DNA from: Gracilimonas sp.
GTDB taxonomy: Bacteria > Bacteroidota > Rhodothermia > Balneolales > Balneolaceae
NCBI RefSeq assembly: GCF_014762685.1
Contig: NZ_JABURM010000005.1
Coordinates: 1,364,001 to 1,428,000 of the forward strand
Reading direction: 5' to 3'
Length of the DNA stretch: 64,000 bases
The position numbers and the translations under genes are program-made. Under the pieces are notes generated by a model. It saw nothing but the letters and a program-made list of their open reading frames with translations, had not been told where the DNA came from and searched no databases. Of this stretch, positions 35,802-44,854 are shown one piece after another (position 1 is the first letter of the stretch; each line of letters starts with the position of its first letter).

Positions 35802-37802
35802 TTAGTTTGCAGAAATACGGAGTGTTTGCCCCACATAAATACGATTTCCGGAAATATTATTCAGCCTTCTTAGCTCACTAAGACCTATCCCAAATCTCTC
35901 AGCAATTTCACTTAAAGTATCATTGGATTGGACTGTATAAGTATTTCCACCGTCAGAAGAAGAGGCAGAGGCAATGAAAATATTTTCACCTCTTCGTTGT
36001 TTCCTTTCAATTTCTTGCTTCTGTGCATAACTCATTCCATTCACCTTTTCGTAGTGATTTTTACGGCTATTTGGCACATAAACGGTAAGCGTCTGTCCAA
36101 CTCGGATGGTATTCCCAATTCCATTCCATGTTCTGATATTCCAAGCTCTTACATCATACCATTCAGCAATATGTCCAATGGTATCCCCGGTTTTTACTTT
36201 ATAACTAATTGCTGTTGAATTAGCCGGTGGGCTTACGGTATTGGACGAAGATGATCTACGAGTATTTACACTGCGCTGCTGGTTAGTAGGCTGGTTTGCC
36301 GATATCTGAGATGCGCTGCCTCGCGGTAACGGAACCACAATTTTCTGCCCCGGATAAATGGTGCTCGACAGGTTTTCATTCGAACCATAAAGTCCGGCTA
36401 CAGTAGTGCCATATTTTCGGGCAATTATTCCAAGCGACTCCCCACTCTTCACAGTATGCATAGTTATATTCTGGCTTCGATTTTCTTTAGGAATATTTTC
36501 GTAATTCGCTAAAAAATCTTTTTTTGTTTGAGAAGGTAGTTTTAAAGGGTATTTACCACCGGGAGGAGTAGCCCATCTCAACAATTCGGGATTATATTCT
36601 TTTAGTTCTTCTGTTGAAATCCCGGCAGCTTCAGCTAAGTCAGTTAATTCCATCAAACCATCCACTTCAACTACTTCATAACTGTAAGGCTCGCCCGGAT
36701 AATTTTTTTGAAATCCAAACTCTTCAGGATTCATGGCTATCATAGTGGTGGCAATGAAACCGGGGATGTATCCACGAGTTTCACGCGGAAGATAGGGATA
36801 GGCTGCCCAATAATCTTCCACCCCGCCGGCTCTGTTAATGGCTCGTTTTAAACCACGTGGGCTAATATTATAGTTCGCCATTGCTAAATGCCAATCTCCC
36901 CAAATATTATATAAATCTCTTAAATGACGAGCTGCCGCACGTGTTGCTTTCTCTGGATCACGCCGTTCATCAATCCACCAGTTTGCTTCTAATCCATATA
37001 CTGAACCGGTAGCACGGATAAACTGCCACATTCCTACAGCCGAAGCCCAGCTTCTCGCACTCGGGTTTAACCCACTTTCAATAAAAGCCAAATAAGTTAA
37101 CTCTTCAGGTACTTTTTCTTCCCGAAAAATACGTCGCATCATTGGCTGATATTTTACTGCCCGGGTCAACCAGGTTTCCATTACCTCCGGCCGGCGTAAT
37201 GTATAATAAACCAAGTGACGGTTTACATATTCGTTTTGGATAAGAGGGACTTGTGTTTTTTGAAAAGTTAAGTCTTCAGGAAAACTGAAATCGGTGTCCA
37301 TCCAGCTGTCATCTTCAGAAAAAAGCTCTTCCTGAACTGCAAAAACCTCTCCTTCGGGCTCATTATCGGCCTCAGTAATACCATAAAACTGGCGGTACTC
37401 TGAAATAACAGACCGATATAATTCGGTAAATCGCCGATTTCCACTAATTTCAGGATAATCATCCAATAATCCCTGGGTAGCAGCAAGGGCATCGTTGATT
37501 TGAGTCTCTGCTTCCAAAGGATCATTATTTACCTGAGCTTCCATCGCATTGATATGAATCCGGTAGATATCTGAAATTCGGCTCATGATATCTTTCTGAA
37601 AATTATCCAATTCTTGCATGGCCGGTTGTTGCGCCAAGCCATCCCCTTCTTGAATTTCCTGCATCGGACTTTTGTAATCAAGAAAGCGAAGTGGCATTTC
37701 TTTCAGTTCGATGGTTGCAGTTGTATCCTGAGCAAAAATTCCGGGGGTGAAAAATATACAACAGGTTAGGGCAATGACTGTTTTTTGTAGCATTTTTTGC
37801 AT
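35802..37802 (-). CDS. MltD-like lytic transglycosylase with three LysM domains
   Basis: The 666-residue periplasmic enzyme has a signal peptide (MQKMLQKTVIALTCCIFFTP). A helical N-terminal part is followed by an SLT domain (about residues 230-350; catalytic Glu in AFIESGLNPSA, then VGMWQFIRATG and MANYNISPRG). Three LysM repeats follow, starting near THTVKSGESL-type motifs at about 450, 535 and 620. It cleaves glycan strands with formation of 1,6-anhydro ends; the LysM repeats bind peptidoglycan. A serine-rich linker separates LysM 1 and 2. It is the first gene of the run that leads through the protease to bamA. Confidence 0.92.
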   Translation of the reverse strand: MQKMLQKTVIALTCCIFFTPGIFAQDTTATIELKEMPLRFLDYKSPMQEIQEGDGLAQQPAMQELDNFQKDIMSRISDIYRIHINAMEAQVNNDPLEAETQINDALAATQGLLDDYPEISGNRRFTELYRSVISEYRQFYGITEADNEPEGEVFAVQEELFSEDDSWMDTDFSFPEDLTFQKTQVPLIQNEYVNRHLVYYTLRRPEVMETWLTRAVKYQPMMRRIFREEKVPEELTYLAFIESGLNPSARSWASAVGMWQFIRATGSVYGLEANWWIDERRDPEKATRAAARHLRDLYNIWGDWHLAMANYNISPRGLKRAINRAGGVEDYWAAYPYLPRETRGYIPGFIATTMIAMNPEEFGFQKNYPGEPYSYEVVEVDGLMELTDLAEAAGISTEELKEYNPELLRWATPPGGKYPLKLPSQTKKDFLANYENIPKENRSQNITMHTVKSGESLGIIARKYGTTVAGLYGSNENLSSTIYPGQKIVVPLPRGSASQISANQPTNQQRSVNTRRSSSSNTVSPPANSTAISYKVKTGDTIGHIAEWYDVRAWNIRTWNGIGNTIRVGQTLTVYVPNSRKNHYEKVNGMSYAQKQEIERKQRRGENIFIASASSSDGGNTYTVQSNDTLSEIAERFGIGLSELRRLNNISGNRIYVGQTLRISAN

Positions 37803-37910
37803 TGAATGAAGATGATTTTAAAAATTTTGTGTAAAGTACTAATTATTGTATTGAATTGGGAGCGTATAACTCATAGGCACAACAACGAGCAAGATTAAAA
37901 ATTAGCGCCT

Positions 37911-39623
37911 TTAATTTTTGATTTTTCTGGATTGAATAAGTCGTTTTTCTTGTCCGGTCCATTGTTGTGCCAGCGGCCATCTACGACCACTCCCAAATGC
38001 TTTCGCTGAAACTTTGAGTCCCGGAGCAGCTTGATAACGTTTGTGCTCATTTAAATCAACAAGCCTGAGGATACTGTCAACAATCTCTTCATCAACTCCA
38101 TGATTTATGATTTCTTCTCTTGAAAGTTGTTCCTCAAGATAGTATCTGAGAACACCATCCAAAGTTTCGTAATCAGGTAAAGAATCTGAATCTTTCTGAT
38201 CAGGCCGTAGTTCAGCGCTTGGGGATTTATTGATTATCGATTCGGGAATAATCACCTCTTTAAAATAAACTTCATTGAGCCACCGACAAATTTCAAAAAC
38301 CTCAGTTTTATAAACATCAGAAATTGCAGATAAACCACCGGCCATATCACCATAAAGTGTACAATATCCAACCGCCATCTCCGATTTGTTTCCTGTATTT
38401 AACAACATATAGCCAAATTTATTAGCCAGCGCCATTAATAAAGCTCCGCGTGCACGGCTTTGCAAGTTTTCTTCTGCTATCCCAAATTTTGTTTCTTTAA
38501 AATGCGGTTGCAGTGCCTTGTTAAAAGAATCATAGATTTCCTTAATTGGTATCTCCAGTAATTCTATGCCTAGGTTTTCAGCTAATTTTTTCGAATCGCT
38601 GACACTTCCTTCAGAAGAAAATTTCGACGGCATCGTCACTGCAATTACATTCTTTGCTCCTAACGCTTCTTTCGCAATCACACAGGTCAATGCAGAATCT
38701 ATCCCTCCGCTTAAACCTAAAATTACTTTTTCAGCTGCTTTTGTTTTTTTAAGATAATCGCGGACTCCCAACACCAGTGCTTCGAACATGACTTGTTCTT
38801 TAAGAGGGTTCTCGAAGTTCTCTTTTAATTGTGAGATTGACTCTACGGTATAATCTTCGGTATTAAATTCAACGTCAATAATATCAGTTTCAAATCTTTT
38901 GGAACGAGCTTTCATCACACCCGCTCCATTAAAAACCAAAGAGTCTCCATCAAAAATTAACTCTGTTTGAGCCCCAACCTGATTTACATAAAAAAGCGGA
39001 GTCTGAAGCTTCTTGGCGTGCTTTTGCAGCATATTCTTACGTGAGACGGGTTTATCCTTGTTAAATGGAGAAGCTGAAATATTTATGATAGCCTTAGCCC
39101 CTTTTTTTACTAAAACTTCAGCAGGGTTTACATCATAGATATGGTATTGAATGTCGTTATCGTTATACCAAATATCCTCGCATATTGTAATCCCAAAAGG
39201 TATGCCATCTAGTTCTATCGGTTCAAATTCATTCCCGGGCTCAAAATATCGAAGATCATCAAACACATCATAAGTAGGAAGGAGTGCCTTATGAATACGC
39301 TTAATTTCTCTCCCTTTTTGCGCTATAAGTGCTGAATTAAAACTCTTTCTGCCCGTTCCTGTGAGGTTTTCAGTAATCGAACCAAAAATCACTGTAGTTT
39401 CTCCTGTTTCCTCTATAATTTCTTGGTTTACTTTATAAAGTAAGTTCCGAAATACTTCCCGTTCCAATAAATCCATGGGTGGATAACCGCATGTTACCAG
39501 TTCCGGCAGAAGAAGTAAATCAATCCTCTCTTCTTCTGCTTTTTGAATAGCAGACAGAATCATTTTTTTATTTCCCGTCAAATCCCCAATTATAGGATTC
39601 AGTTGTTCAAGTCGTATTCGCAC
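37911..39623 (-). CDS. nadE: Glutamine-dependent NAD+ synthetase
   Basis: The 570-residue two-domain enzyme amidates nicotinic acid adenine dinucleotide. Residues 1-260 or so are the glutaminase (nitrilase fold) with Glu41 in LLPELVTCGYPP, a lysine in KALLPTYDVF, and the nucleophile Cys in GITICEDIW. The rest is the synthetase with the ATP pyrophosphatase loop LGLSGGIDSALT, NTGNKSEMAVGYCTLYGDMAGG, and SPSAELRPDQKDSDSLP. The length is that of the compact bacterial glutamine-dependent form. It stands alone on the reverse strand between the MltD gene and the aldehyde dehydrogenase. Confidence 0.95.
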   Translation of the reverse strand: MRIRLEQLNPIIGDLTGNKKMILSAIQKAEEERIDLLLLPELVTCGYPPMDLLEREVFRNLLYKVNQEIIEETGETTVIFGSITENLTGTGRKSFNSALIAQKGREIKRIHKALLPTYDVFDDLRYFEPGNEFEPIELDGIPFGITICEDIWYNDNDIQYHIYDVNPAEVLVKKGAKAIINISASPFNKDKPVSRKNMLQKHAKKLQTPLFYVNQVGAQTELIFDGDSLVFNGAGVMKARSKRFETDIIDVEFNTEDYTVESISQLKENFENPLKEQVMFEALVLGVRDYLKKTKAAEKVILGLSGGIDSALTCVIAKEALGAKNVIAVTMPSKFSSEGSVSDSKKLAENLGIELLEIPIKEIYDSFNKALQPHFKETKFGIAEENLQSRARGALLMALANKFGYMLLNTGNKSEMAVGYCTLYGDMAGGLSAISDVYKTEVFEICRWLNEVYFKEVIIPESIINKSPSAELRPDQKDSDSLPDYETLDGVLRYYLEEQLSREEIINHGVDEEIVDSILRLVDLNEHKRYQAAPGLKVSAKAFGSGRRWPLAQQWTGQEKRLIQSRKIKN

Positions 39624-39660
39624 AGTTTCTTTTATTTAATTCGATTTTAAGATAAGGAGA

Positions 39661-39776
39661 TAAGTGATAAAGTGAGGAGTGATAAGTATTCTTTTTAAGG
39701 TGGTCTCCATTATTTAAGTTTTTCTGCGAACAAACAATATTTTATGGCTTACTTATCACTTCTCACTCTTCACTTA
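39661..39776. repeat. Imperfect AT-rich inverted repeat after the aldehyde dehydrogenase
   Basis: The left arm at 39661-39688 and right arm at 39750-39776 match over about 27 bases with one bulge and two G/A transitions, which would still pair in RNA as G-U. About 60 bases separate them. The right arm overlaps the dehydrogenase stop codon. The word TGATAAAGTGA at 39665-39675 recurs exactly, in inverted orientation, in the repeat at 44770-44830. Confidence 0.55.
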
Positions 39777-41131
39777 ACATACACTGTTTTTACATTTACG
39801 AATTCGCGAATACCGTATAGGCCTAATTCGCGGCCATAGCCAGACTCTTTGATACCCCCAAAAGGCAATCTCGGATCGGATTTTACAAATTTATTCACAA
39901 AACAACAGCCTGCTTCAAGTTTTGTTGCTGCAATTTGTTCAGCTCGTTTTACATCTTTGGAAAATATAGCCGCCCCCAAACCATAATTGGTATCATTAGC
40001 AACCTTTATAGCCTCTTGTTCGCTTTTTACTTTAATGATTGCAGCCACCGGCCCAAATAATTCTTCTTCATACGCCGGCATCCCGGGTTGAACGTTTTCC
40101 AGAACGGTCACAGGATAATAAGCTCCATTTCCTTCCGGTATTTCTCCCCCAAGCACAAGCTTTGCCCCTTTTGCCACACTGTTTTGTACTTGTTTGTGAA
40201 GTTCATCTCGTAAATCTTTTCGAGCCTGTGGTCCCACATCGGTATCCTCTTCAAAGGGATCTCCCACTTTCTTGGCTTTCATCAAACTTTTGAGTCTTTC
40301 GACAAATTCATCATAAACTTGCTCCATCACAATAAACCGTTTTGCAGCAATACAACTTTGTCCGCTATTAATAAGTCTTGATGTGACACAGGTTTCTGCG
40401 GCCTTTAAAATATCAGCATCTTCTAAAATTAAATAAGGGTCACTTCCACCCAACTCCAATACGGTTTTCTTCAGGGTTTCTCCTGCCTGAGCTGCCACCG
40501 CTTTTCCGGCTCCCGTACTTCCTGTTAAGGTAACGGCTGCAATGCCCGGATGCTGAATTACTTCTTTCATTCCTGTCTTATCCCGTACTATCGATCTAAA
40601 CAAGTCTTTCGGAATTCCAGCATCGTGAATAATTTTCTCGATCTTTAATGCACAGCCGGTCGTGTTTTCTGAGTGTTTGAGGATAGCTCCATTTCCTGCC
40701 ATCAGCGTCGGAGCTGCAAAGCGAAATAACTGCCAAAATGGAAAATTCCAAGGCATTATGGCTAGTACAACACCCAGCGGATTGAAAGTAACATAGCTTT
40801 TGGAAGCATCTGTTTCTATCACATCTTTAGCTAAAAATTTTCCGGCATTGTCGGCATAGTATTCACAAACCCATGCACATTTTTCTGCTTCTCCTATTCC
40901 CTGCTGCAATGGTTTGCCCATCTCATTGGCCATCAATTCCGCCAGCTCTTCTTTTTCATTACGGAGAATCTCAACCATACTCCTCAAATAAGTAGCTCTT
41001 TCATCAAAATTTTTGGCCTTCCATTCTGATTGAGCTTCATTGGCTTTTGCAATTATAGAATCAATTTCATCAAAATCCATTTCGGGGTATTCTGTAATGG
41101 ATTCGCCAGTGGCCGGGTTGATGGTTTTCAT
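39770..41131 (-). CDS. Aldehyde dehydrogenase, succinate-semialdehyde dehydrogenase (YneI/Sad) type
   Basis: The 453-residue NAD(P)-dependent aldehyde dehydrogenase has the short form typical of E. coli YneI/Sad. Motifs are IMPWNFPFWQ near residues 125-134 (cofactor pocket), the general-base Glu in VLELGGSDP, the nucleophile Cys in INSGQSCIAAKR, and a late PFGGIKESGYGRELG. The neighbouring aminotransferase (60 bases upstream, same strand) suggests a pair in which an amine is converted to an aldehyde and then an acid, as in GABA breakdown. The pairing is inferred from position only. Confidence 0.85.
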   Translation of the reverse strand: MKTINPATGESITEYPEMDFDEIDSIIAKANEAQSEWKAKNFDERATYLRSMVEILRNEKEELAELMANEMGKPLQQGIGEAEKCAWVCEYYADNAGKFLAKDVIETDASKSYVTFNPLGVVLAIMPWNFPFWQLFRFAAPTLMAGNGAILKHSENTTGCALKIEKIIHDAGIPKDLFRSIVRDKTGMKEVIQHPGIAAVTLTGSTGAGKAVAAQAGETLKKTVLELGGSDPYLILEDADILKAAETCVTSRLINSGQSCIAAKRFIVMEQVYDEFVERLKSLMKAKKVGDPFEEDTDVGPQARKDLRDELHKQVQNSVAKGAKLVLGGEIPEGNGAYYPVTVLENVQPGMPAYEEELFGPVAAIIKVKSEQEAIKVANDTNYGLGAAIFSKDVKRAEQIAATKLEAGCCFVNKFVKSDPRLPFGGIKESGYGRELGLYGIREFVNVKTVYVK

Positions 41132-41190
41132 GATAAACCTCTTTCTTTTTGATTCTTTCGTCTTAACGATTTACAGAGTGTCTCAATTCC

Positions 41191-42369
41191 TTAGTTATAT
41201 TCCTTGACGGCCTCTAAAATCGTATTCAAAACTTCATTCAGTAACTCATCCTCCAAAATAAGAGGAGGAGCCAGCCTGATGAGTGTATTGGAGTGCAGCG
41301 TCCACCCAAGTAAAATACCTTTATCAAAACATGCTTCCACTACATTTTTTGTAAGCTCCCAGCTTTTGAGCTGCAGGCCAAGCATGGCTCCCATTCCGCG
41401 AACTTCTATGATCCCCTCTCCTTTTAGCTTAGTCTTGATTTTTTTCTCAATTTGAAGGGCACGATTAAAATAATCACCTGAAAGTAATTCTTTCAGGTTG
41501 GCATGAGCGGCAGCGGCCGAAACAGGATGACCTCCGAAAGTAGTTACATGGTTTAATGGCGGATCATATTTAAAAGTCTGAAAAATCTCCCTTGAGGAAA
41601 CAAAAGCACCCATGGGCATACCTCCCGCCATGGCTTTGGCAAGGCATAAAATATCGGGTATCACTTGGTATTGTTCGAAACCAAATAGCTTCCCTGTTCG
41701 TCCAAAGCCGCTTTGAATTTCATCAAAAATAAGTAAAGCACCGGAATCATCACATTTTTTACGGGTTTTCTTCAGCCATTCTTTCCGGGCCGGGATGATT
41801 CCACCTTCGCCCTGAATCGGCTCCATAATAACTGCTGCGGTTTCCTCATCAATAACATCAAGCTCTTCATCAGAATTAAAATCCAGAAAATGTACATTTG
41901 GCAGTAACGGTAAGTACGGATCACGGTAAACATCCCGCCCGGTAACGCTCAGTGATCCGTGCGTGTCTCCATGATAGCTATTTTTAAAGGCTACTAATTT
42001 TGAACGCCCGGTATATTTCTTTGCCAGTTTCAGTGCCCCTTCAACAGCTTCCGTCCCGCTGTTCACAAAATATACCTGATTCAATTTCTGCGGCAGGTTA
42101 CTCGTTAGCAGTTCTGCAAAGTCAACTTGTGGCTGTTGTACAAATTCCCCATATACCATCACATGCAGATGTTTATCAACCTGCTGATGAATAGCTTCCA
42201 CAATCTTTGGATGCCGGTGTCCCAAACTGCTGACTGCAATTCCCGAAATAAAATCCACGAACCGTTTTCCGTCTTTGGTAAAAATAAACGGCCCTTCCGC
42301 ATGGCTGACTTCAAGTCCCAATGGAGTGTCACTGGTCTGGGCGATATGGCGAAGGAATTTGTCTAACAT
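41191..42369 (-). CDS. Class III PLP-dependent aminotransferase
   Basis: The 392-residue protein belongs to the acetylornithine/GABA/ornithine aminotransferase family. It shows YFVNSGTEAVEGALKLAKKY near residues 98-117 (PLP phosphate site), FKNSYHGDTHGSL, MEPIQGEGG, LLIFDEIQSGFGRTG, and the PLP-lysine region LCLAKAMAGGMPMGAF near 246-261. Length and motifs do not separate ArgD, GabT and related enzymes. With an aldehyde dehydrogenase next in the operon, a GABA- or diamine-type substrate is plausible. No arginine biosynthesis gene lies nearby. Confidence 0.85.
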   Translation of the reverse strand: MLDKFLRHIAQTSDTPLGLEVSHAEGPFIFTKDGKRFVDFISGIAVSSLGHRHPKIVEAIHQQVDKHLHVMVYGEFVQQPQVDFAELLTSNLPQKLNQVYFVNSGTEAVEGALKLAKKYTGRSKLVAFKNSYHGDTHGSLSVTGRDVYRDPYLPLLPNVHFLDFNSDEELDVIDEETAAVIMEPIQGEGGIIPARKEWLKKTRKKCDDSGALLIFDEIQSGFGRTGKLFGFEQYQVIPDILCLAKAMAGGMPMGAFVSSREIFQTFKYDPPLNHVTTFGGHPVSAAAAHANLKELLSGDYFNRALQIEKKIKTKLKGEGIIEVRGMGAMLGLQLKSWELTKNVVEACFDKGILLGWTLHSNTLIRLAPPLILEDELLNEVLNTILEAVKEYN

Positions 42370-42397
42370 TATTTTTTAAAATTAAGCTAAGAAACCT

Positions 42398-42451
42398 GAG
42401 TAATTCAAAGTTAAAGATTAATAGTCAGACTTCTTTAATTTTGAATTACTT
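42398..42451. repeat. AT-rich inverted repeat, 20-base arms, 14-base loop
   Basis: The arm at 42398-42417 pairs with 42432-42451 across a 14-base loop; the only departures from perfect pairing are two G-T pairs. It lies about 45 bases beyond the stop of the outer-membrane protein gene (reverse strand) and just before the aminotransferase start, so it can form a hairpin between the two genes' messages. The 44770 repeat has nearly the same geometry. Confidence 0.55.
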
Positions 42452-42494
42452 CATCCATTCATCCACAGCACCCCGGGTAAAAAAGCTAAATCAC

Positions 42495-43766
42495 TTAAAA
42501 ACGAGGATTAACAGCCTGGTTAAATATAGATCCGAAGGTATATTCAAGTCCAATAAAAGCTCCATAAGAATAGGAAGTAAATTGCTCTCGAAGGTTAAGG
42601 AGTTGTTCGGCATCACTGATATCGCCGGCAGGAATATTCAGCTGATCATTTATTAATGAGTATCTGCCTGAAAGACTTAAATCAAGACCCCTGAATATCC
42701 GAAAGTTCAACCTCATGTTTACTTCAAAGCGGTTGCGGTCAAAATTGTGCATAAAAGTTTGAAAATTTGCTCTTCCTGATATGCTGCCCCACGGTTGGGT
42801 AAATTCTACTCTGCTACTCAACCGTTGACTGTATAGTGTCTCGGAATCTTCTAAGTAAATAGTAGTTTCAGTGTAATCCCGGTGTTCCGCCCCAACTATG
42901 TAAACAAAGGAAATTTCCCTTTCAGAATATTGCTCATAGGGATATATATTATACTCAATACCTGCCCCTGCACCGATACTTAAATCATAATTATTTCTCG
43001 TAGAATTTCTGGCATTTGTAAATAATCCCGTTGACCAATGATCTGTTAATGCAAAAACCTGATTTCCCTCAAAACGATGACTTCTGGTTATAAATACTGA
43101 TTCATTGTTATTTCCATCTGAATCTATATTTGAAAATGTTCTTTCATTGTAATCATACTCATATTCAATCTCAGTTTTCATCAATTTCGTGACTCTTTCT
43201 GCTGACAAACCACCCGAAAATTCAATCGATTTTCTGGATTCTTCCCCATCCAATGATGTCCTTCCGTTTATCTCAAAAATCCAACTCCTCCAGGGATCAT
43301 TTCTCTGAACATCCAAGCTCTCTTCGGAAGAGGTATAAGAGATTTCAATTTGGTTTAAAGCACTCGTCGTAGACACATATTGAAAAAGAGCAGCTCTCAC
43401 GAATTTAACTAATCCTCTTCTTTCTTCATCATCAGTATCAGAATCATAAGAAAAATAGGTTAAGGTATTATCCTGCCCCAAAAACGATCCGCGTCCAAGC
43501 ACCTGCAAAGTATATTCCGTTCCGGATCCACTTCTTTCTCTTGTTATAATAAGATGCACATCGGAATCTTCCTTATCTCTAACAAAGTCAACAAATTGAA
43601 CTTCCTCCTGAATGTATGAATCGTTGCATCTCCAACAATCCAAAAATACCATAATTTTCTGGTCTCCGTTAAGGGTATCAGTTTCTTGCTGATTTTGAGC
43701 AATTGCTACATTAGATAAAAGGAATAGTGCAATTGTAATTGTTACAAGGGTATTCTTTGCCATCAT
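42495..43766 (-). CDS. Putative outer-membrane beta-barrel protein with N-terminal CxxC motif, unknown family
   Basis: From the ATG at 43766 (a second ATG follows immediately) the product has 423 residues. An upstream in-frame extension of 20 residues is not signal-like and is left out. A signal peptide ends near IAQ (residue 24). Then comes a compact domain with FLDCWRCND at 41-49 and VDFVRDKEDSDVHLIITRE at 59-77. The rest is alternating-polarity strands rich in aromatic residues ending in Arg-Phe, which is typical of a barrel inserted by BamA. I recall similar N-terminal domains in unannotated proteins of Bacteroidota and Gemmatimonadota. It stands alone between inverted repeats. Function unknown. 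Confidence 0.6.
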   Translation of the reverse strand: MMAKNTLVTITIALFLLSNVAIAQNQQETDTLNGDQKIMVFLDCWRCNDSYIQEEVQFVDFVRDKEDSDVHLIITRERSGSGTEYTLQVLGRGSFLGQDNTLTYFSYDSDTDDEERRGLVKFVRAALFQYVSTTSALNQIEISYTSSEESLDVQRNDPWRSWIFEINGRTSLDGEESRKSIEFSGGLSAERVTKLMKTEIEYEYDYNERTFSNIDSDGNNNESVFITRSHRFEGNQVFALTDHWSTGLFTNARNSTRNNYDLSIGAGAGIEYNIYPYEQYSEREISFVYIVGAEHRDYTETTIYLEDSETLYSQRLSSRVEFTQPWGSISGRANFQTFMHNFDRNRFEVNMRLNFRIFRGLDLSLSGRYSLINDQLNIPAGDISDAEQLLNLREQFTSYSYGAFIGLEYTFGSIFNQAVNPRF

Positions 43767-43863
43767 TTTTAATTTTTTTGGAAGATTTTCAAGGTTCCAA
43801 CAAAAACTAAAGAGTAATAATGCCAAAAGACTTTAAATAATGTTTCTATTAAAACTTTTAACA

Positions 43864-44727
43864 TTAAAACATCTCTTTATAAAGCAGTGATGACAAAATA
43901 AATAGTACAAAAAAGAAGGAAGCTGACACTTTAATTCTCATTACGTACTGATACTCACTCTGATCGGCCTTAAGATTCCACACATAAAATAATAGCCCAA
44001 AGTAAGCTGCTAAATTCAATCCGATGAAACAGAAGCCGATCAACGTAACCTGATGCAATAAGCTCCAGCTTAAAATTCCTGACCCCATTGGGAATAATAT
44101 AGTAAACAGCCATTTCACCCCTCTCAATCCATACCTTGCAGCAAATGTTTTATCTCTTCTCTGTAAATCCTCCTTTATTTGAAAAACTTGTGAAACCGGA
44201 TACAGGCTTAACAAAATTAAAGCAACCCCCAATGCTATAAGATCTTCAAAATAAGTAATGGGATATCCGCCTGCAGCTAAAAATCCCAATAGAAATGAAT
44301 TCGTCCCCGTACTTATCCCAATTGCTACAAAACTTAACACCGGCTTCCCTTTCCATCGGGCTAGTGGTGTCGAATACAACCAAAAAAACAACATGCTGAC
44401 GGCATAGATTAGAACATAATTCCAGTTTACCGAAACAGCCCATGCCAAACCGATATATTGCATAACCATAGATGCCGGCCACATCCATTGGGTCATTTTC
44501 GGGGGTGTCTTGAGGCCACCAATGGGACCTTCATCCTTATCCCACCAGGAGTTATAGGCTGTTGCTCCACCAAATAAGAACACATGAACATTCAAAAACT
44601 GAAGCCAGAATTGCTGCCAGTTAATAGCCTCAACAAACAACCCCGCCAACAGATAGCCCCCGGAAAGTATAAAAAACTGGTAGTGCAGGCGGAGATGGGT
44701 AATAAAGTTTAGGAGTTGCTTTAACAT
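43864..44727 (-). CDS. UbiA-like prenyltransferase
   Basis: The 287-residue protein has eight or nine membrane helices and the two Asp-rich motifs of the UbiA superfamily in relaxed form: NSWWDKDEGPIGGLKTP near residues 59-75, and QIKEDLQRRDKTFAARYG near 183-200. Members transfer prenyl groups to quinone, heme or pigment precursors in the membrane. No quinone, heme or bacteriochlorophyll genes are nearby, but lycopene cyclase lies 2.3 kb away, so a pigment-related role is conceivable. It is divergent from the unknown 304-residue gene; an AT-rich inverted repeat lies between. Confidence 0.7.
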   Translation of the reverse strand: MLKQLLNFITHLRLHYQFFILSGGYLLAGLFVEAINWQQFWLQFLNVHVFLFGGATAYNSWWDKDEGPIGGLKTPPKMTQWMWPASMVMQYIGLAWAVSVNWNYVLIYAVSMLFFWLYSTPLARWKGKPVLSFVAIGISTGTNSFLLGFLAAGGYPITYFEDLIALGVALILLSLYPVSQVFQIKEDLQRRDKTFAARYGLRGVKWLFTILFPMGSGILSWSLLHQVTLIGFCFIGLNLAAYFGLLFYVWNLKADQSEYQYVMRIKVSASFFFVLFILSSLLYKEMF

Positions 44728-44769
44728 AACACAGTTTTAAAATTTTTATTTAATATAGTATCTGATAAT

Positions 44770-44822
44770 TGAAAGTTGATAGGGTGATTTTGGCCTTTTA
44801 CTTATCACCCTATCAACTTTCA
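44770..44822. repeat. Perfect AT-rich inverted repeat with 19-base arms
   Basis: The arm at 44770-44788 (starting TGAAAGTTGATAGGG) is the exact reverse complement of 44804-44822, with a 15-base spacer. With gaps, the match continues outward to about 44833, where TCACTTTATCA (44820-44830) repeats in inverted form a word of the 39661 element. It sits in the divergent promoter region of the UbiA-like and 304-residue genes. Confidence 0.65.
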
Positions 44823-44842
44823 CTTTATCAACTATCATTCCG

Positions 44843-44850
44843 TATCTTTG
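44843..44850 (+). promoter_or_regulatory. Putative -7 promoter box close to a start codon
   Basis: TATCTTTG matches the Bacteroidota -7 box TAnnTTTG and is only four bases from the ATG at 44855. If used, transcription would begin at or near the ATG, giving a leaderless mRNA. A TTTC at 44818-44821 lies about where the -33 TTTG box should be. Confidence 0.45.
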
Positions 44851-44854
44851 CAGT

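Noticed and set aside
42299-42656. Forward open frame overlapping the aminotransferase and outer-membrane protein genes
   Set aside because: It crosses an inverted repeat and lies antisense to two supported genes, with no motif of its own.
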